Positions 15,320-15,995 of a DNA stretch of 15,995 bases are shown in pieces; within the stretch, counting starts at the first letter, position 1; every line of letters begins with the position of its first letter. This stretch comes from CAZDYP01 sp964509505 (lineage in GTDB: Bacteria > Chloroflexota > Anaerolineae > JACRMK01): positions 1 to 15,995 of the forward strand of contig CAZDYP010000133.1 in NCBI GenBank assembly GCA_964509505.1, given 5' to 3'. The position numbers and the translations under genes were made by a program. The notes below the pieces were generated by a model that had not been told where the DNA came from, searched no databases, and was given only the letters and a program-made list of their open reading frames with translations.

Positions 15320-15995
15320 ATTTACCCTACCACTCTTTTGGCACAAGGTCGTGCCGCGGTTGATGGTCTTGCGTCTCATGGCATTAGGACGTGCGCTGCT
15401 GCTCGCCTTGAGTGTGGTCATCGCCCTGTTGTGGATGCTGGAGCGGACGGCGTTCATTCAGCCACGGCTCGCGCGCGCGCAAGGCGGCGTCAATGGCGCA
15501 ATCACCCATACCACCACAACTGACTTTAACTTATGTGGCAACGCTGGCTTGACCAATACGAGCATCATCAGCACAGCCGGCGGCGAACTTAGTTTGCGTC
15601 CTACATTGGAAGACTACTTCGACGACACACAACTAGATTTCACCACATGGATTACAGGCGTTAGTCAATCTTTTTATAGCGCACGCGAGCCGAGTGAAGG
15701 AGATGGTGTCCTCTATCTGGATGGCGATTTTGTGCGCTCGGTCTATACGTTCACCAACATGCCTTACCGCTTCTTCGAAGCGCGCGCGCGGCTGCGCGTC
15801 AGCAGTTCTGCCGGTGATTCCGATTTAGGCTTTATTCGCGAAGGTCAATACGTCACTCCAGAGATTCGCCCTGGAGAACCGAGAACCGCAGATACGGGTA
15901 GCCGCGTCTTCGTCGCTGCTTCTTCCGACAACAATTTGGATGTGTGGGCGCGCGACGGCGACGAGACCAATCCGTTGTTGATCGTAGATCTCGGC
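15312..15995 (+). CDS. Secreted GH16-like modular protein, 5' part
   Basis: The frame stays open from ATG 15312 to the end of the window (228 codons), so the gene is cut by the window edge. A signal peptide with hydrophobic residues about 28-42 ends at RLARA-QGG (residue 56). It is followed by an H module like those of the gene at 6830: AITHTTTTDFNLC, PTLEDYFDDTQLD, YRFFEARARLR, SRVFVA and WARDGDETNPL. As in the relatives, the residues expected for a GH16 active site are absent from the visible part. The start codon lies inside the end of the preceding Tat-protein gene (ATGGATAA, 8-base overlap), which points to translational coupling with it. By analogy, Thr/Pro linkers and LamG-type modules may follow beyond the window. 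Confidence 0.8.
   Translation, partial: MDKFTLPLFWHKVVPRLMVLRLMALGRALLLALSVVIALLWMLERTAFIQPRLARAQGGVNGAITHTTTTDFNLCGNAGLTNTSIISTAGGELSLRPTLEDYFDDTQLDFTTWITGVSQSFYSAREPSEGDGVLYLDGDFVRSVYTFTNMPYRFFEARARLRVSSSAGDSDLGFIREGQYVTPEIRPGEPRTADTGSRVFVAASSDNNLDVWARDGDETNPLLIVDLG

Overview
The window looks like a chromosomal segment of a Chloroflexota bacterium (Anaerolineae, Caldilineae or a relative). The main clue is four large exported proteins whose domains are joined by long Thr/Pro linkers of the ATPTNTPxPT type, which are typical of that phylum. Composition looks moderately GC-rich. No rRNA, tRNA or CRISPR array was seen. All identifications come from reading motifs by eye; no database search was possible.

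Region 1 (1-2690) opens with a short palindromic, MITE-like element. A tight three-gene operon follows: an acyl carrier protein, a short-chain dehydrogenase/reductase and an AMP-forming acyl ligase. The ligase could load an acid, the carrier hold it and the reductase act on it. The operon ends in a palindromic array of ten heptamers that supplies the last codons and the stop of the ligase, and then in an intrinsic terminator.

Region 2 (2691-3154) has no gene. It holds a second MITE-like element with terminal inverted repeats and two internal hairpins, followed by an apparently featureless leader.

Region 3 (3155-12105) encodes three secreted modular proteins built from a small set of beta-sandwich modules: two LamG types, a GH16-like lectin module (H), two further concanavalin-like modules (D and E) and one fibronectin-III-like domain. 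The first two genes share a 1268 bp block, identical by eye, inside paralogous sequence that is otherwise clearly diverged. This is the signature of recent gene conversion. The second and third genes overlap as ATGA. The third protein ends in a motif, membrane helix and basic tail that resembles a sorting signal.

Region 4 (12106-15995) encodes a lipoprotein alpha/beta hydrolase, then a Tat-exported protein with a polysaccharide-deacetylase-like core, whose gene overlaps by 8 bp a fourth modular surface protein that runs off the window. Together, regions 3 and 4 read as a cell-surface carbohydrate-binding and carbohydrate-modifying locus. That role is inferred, not shown.
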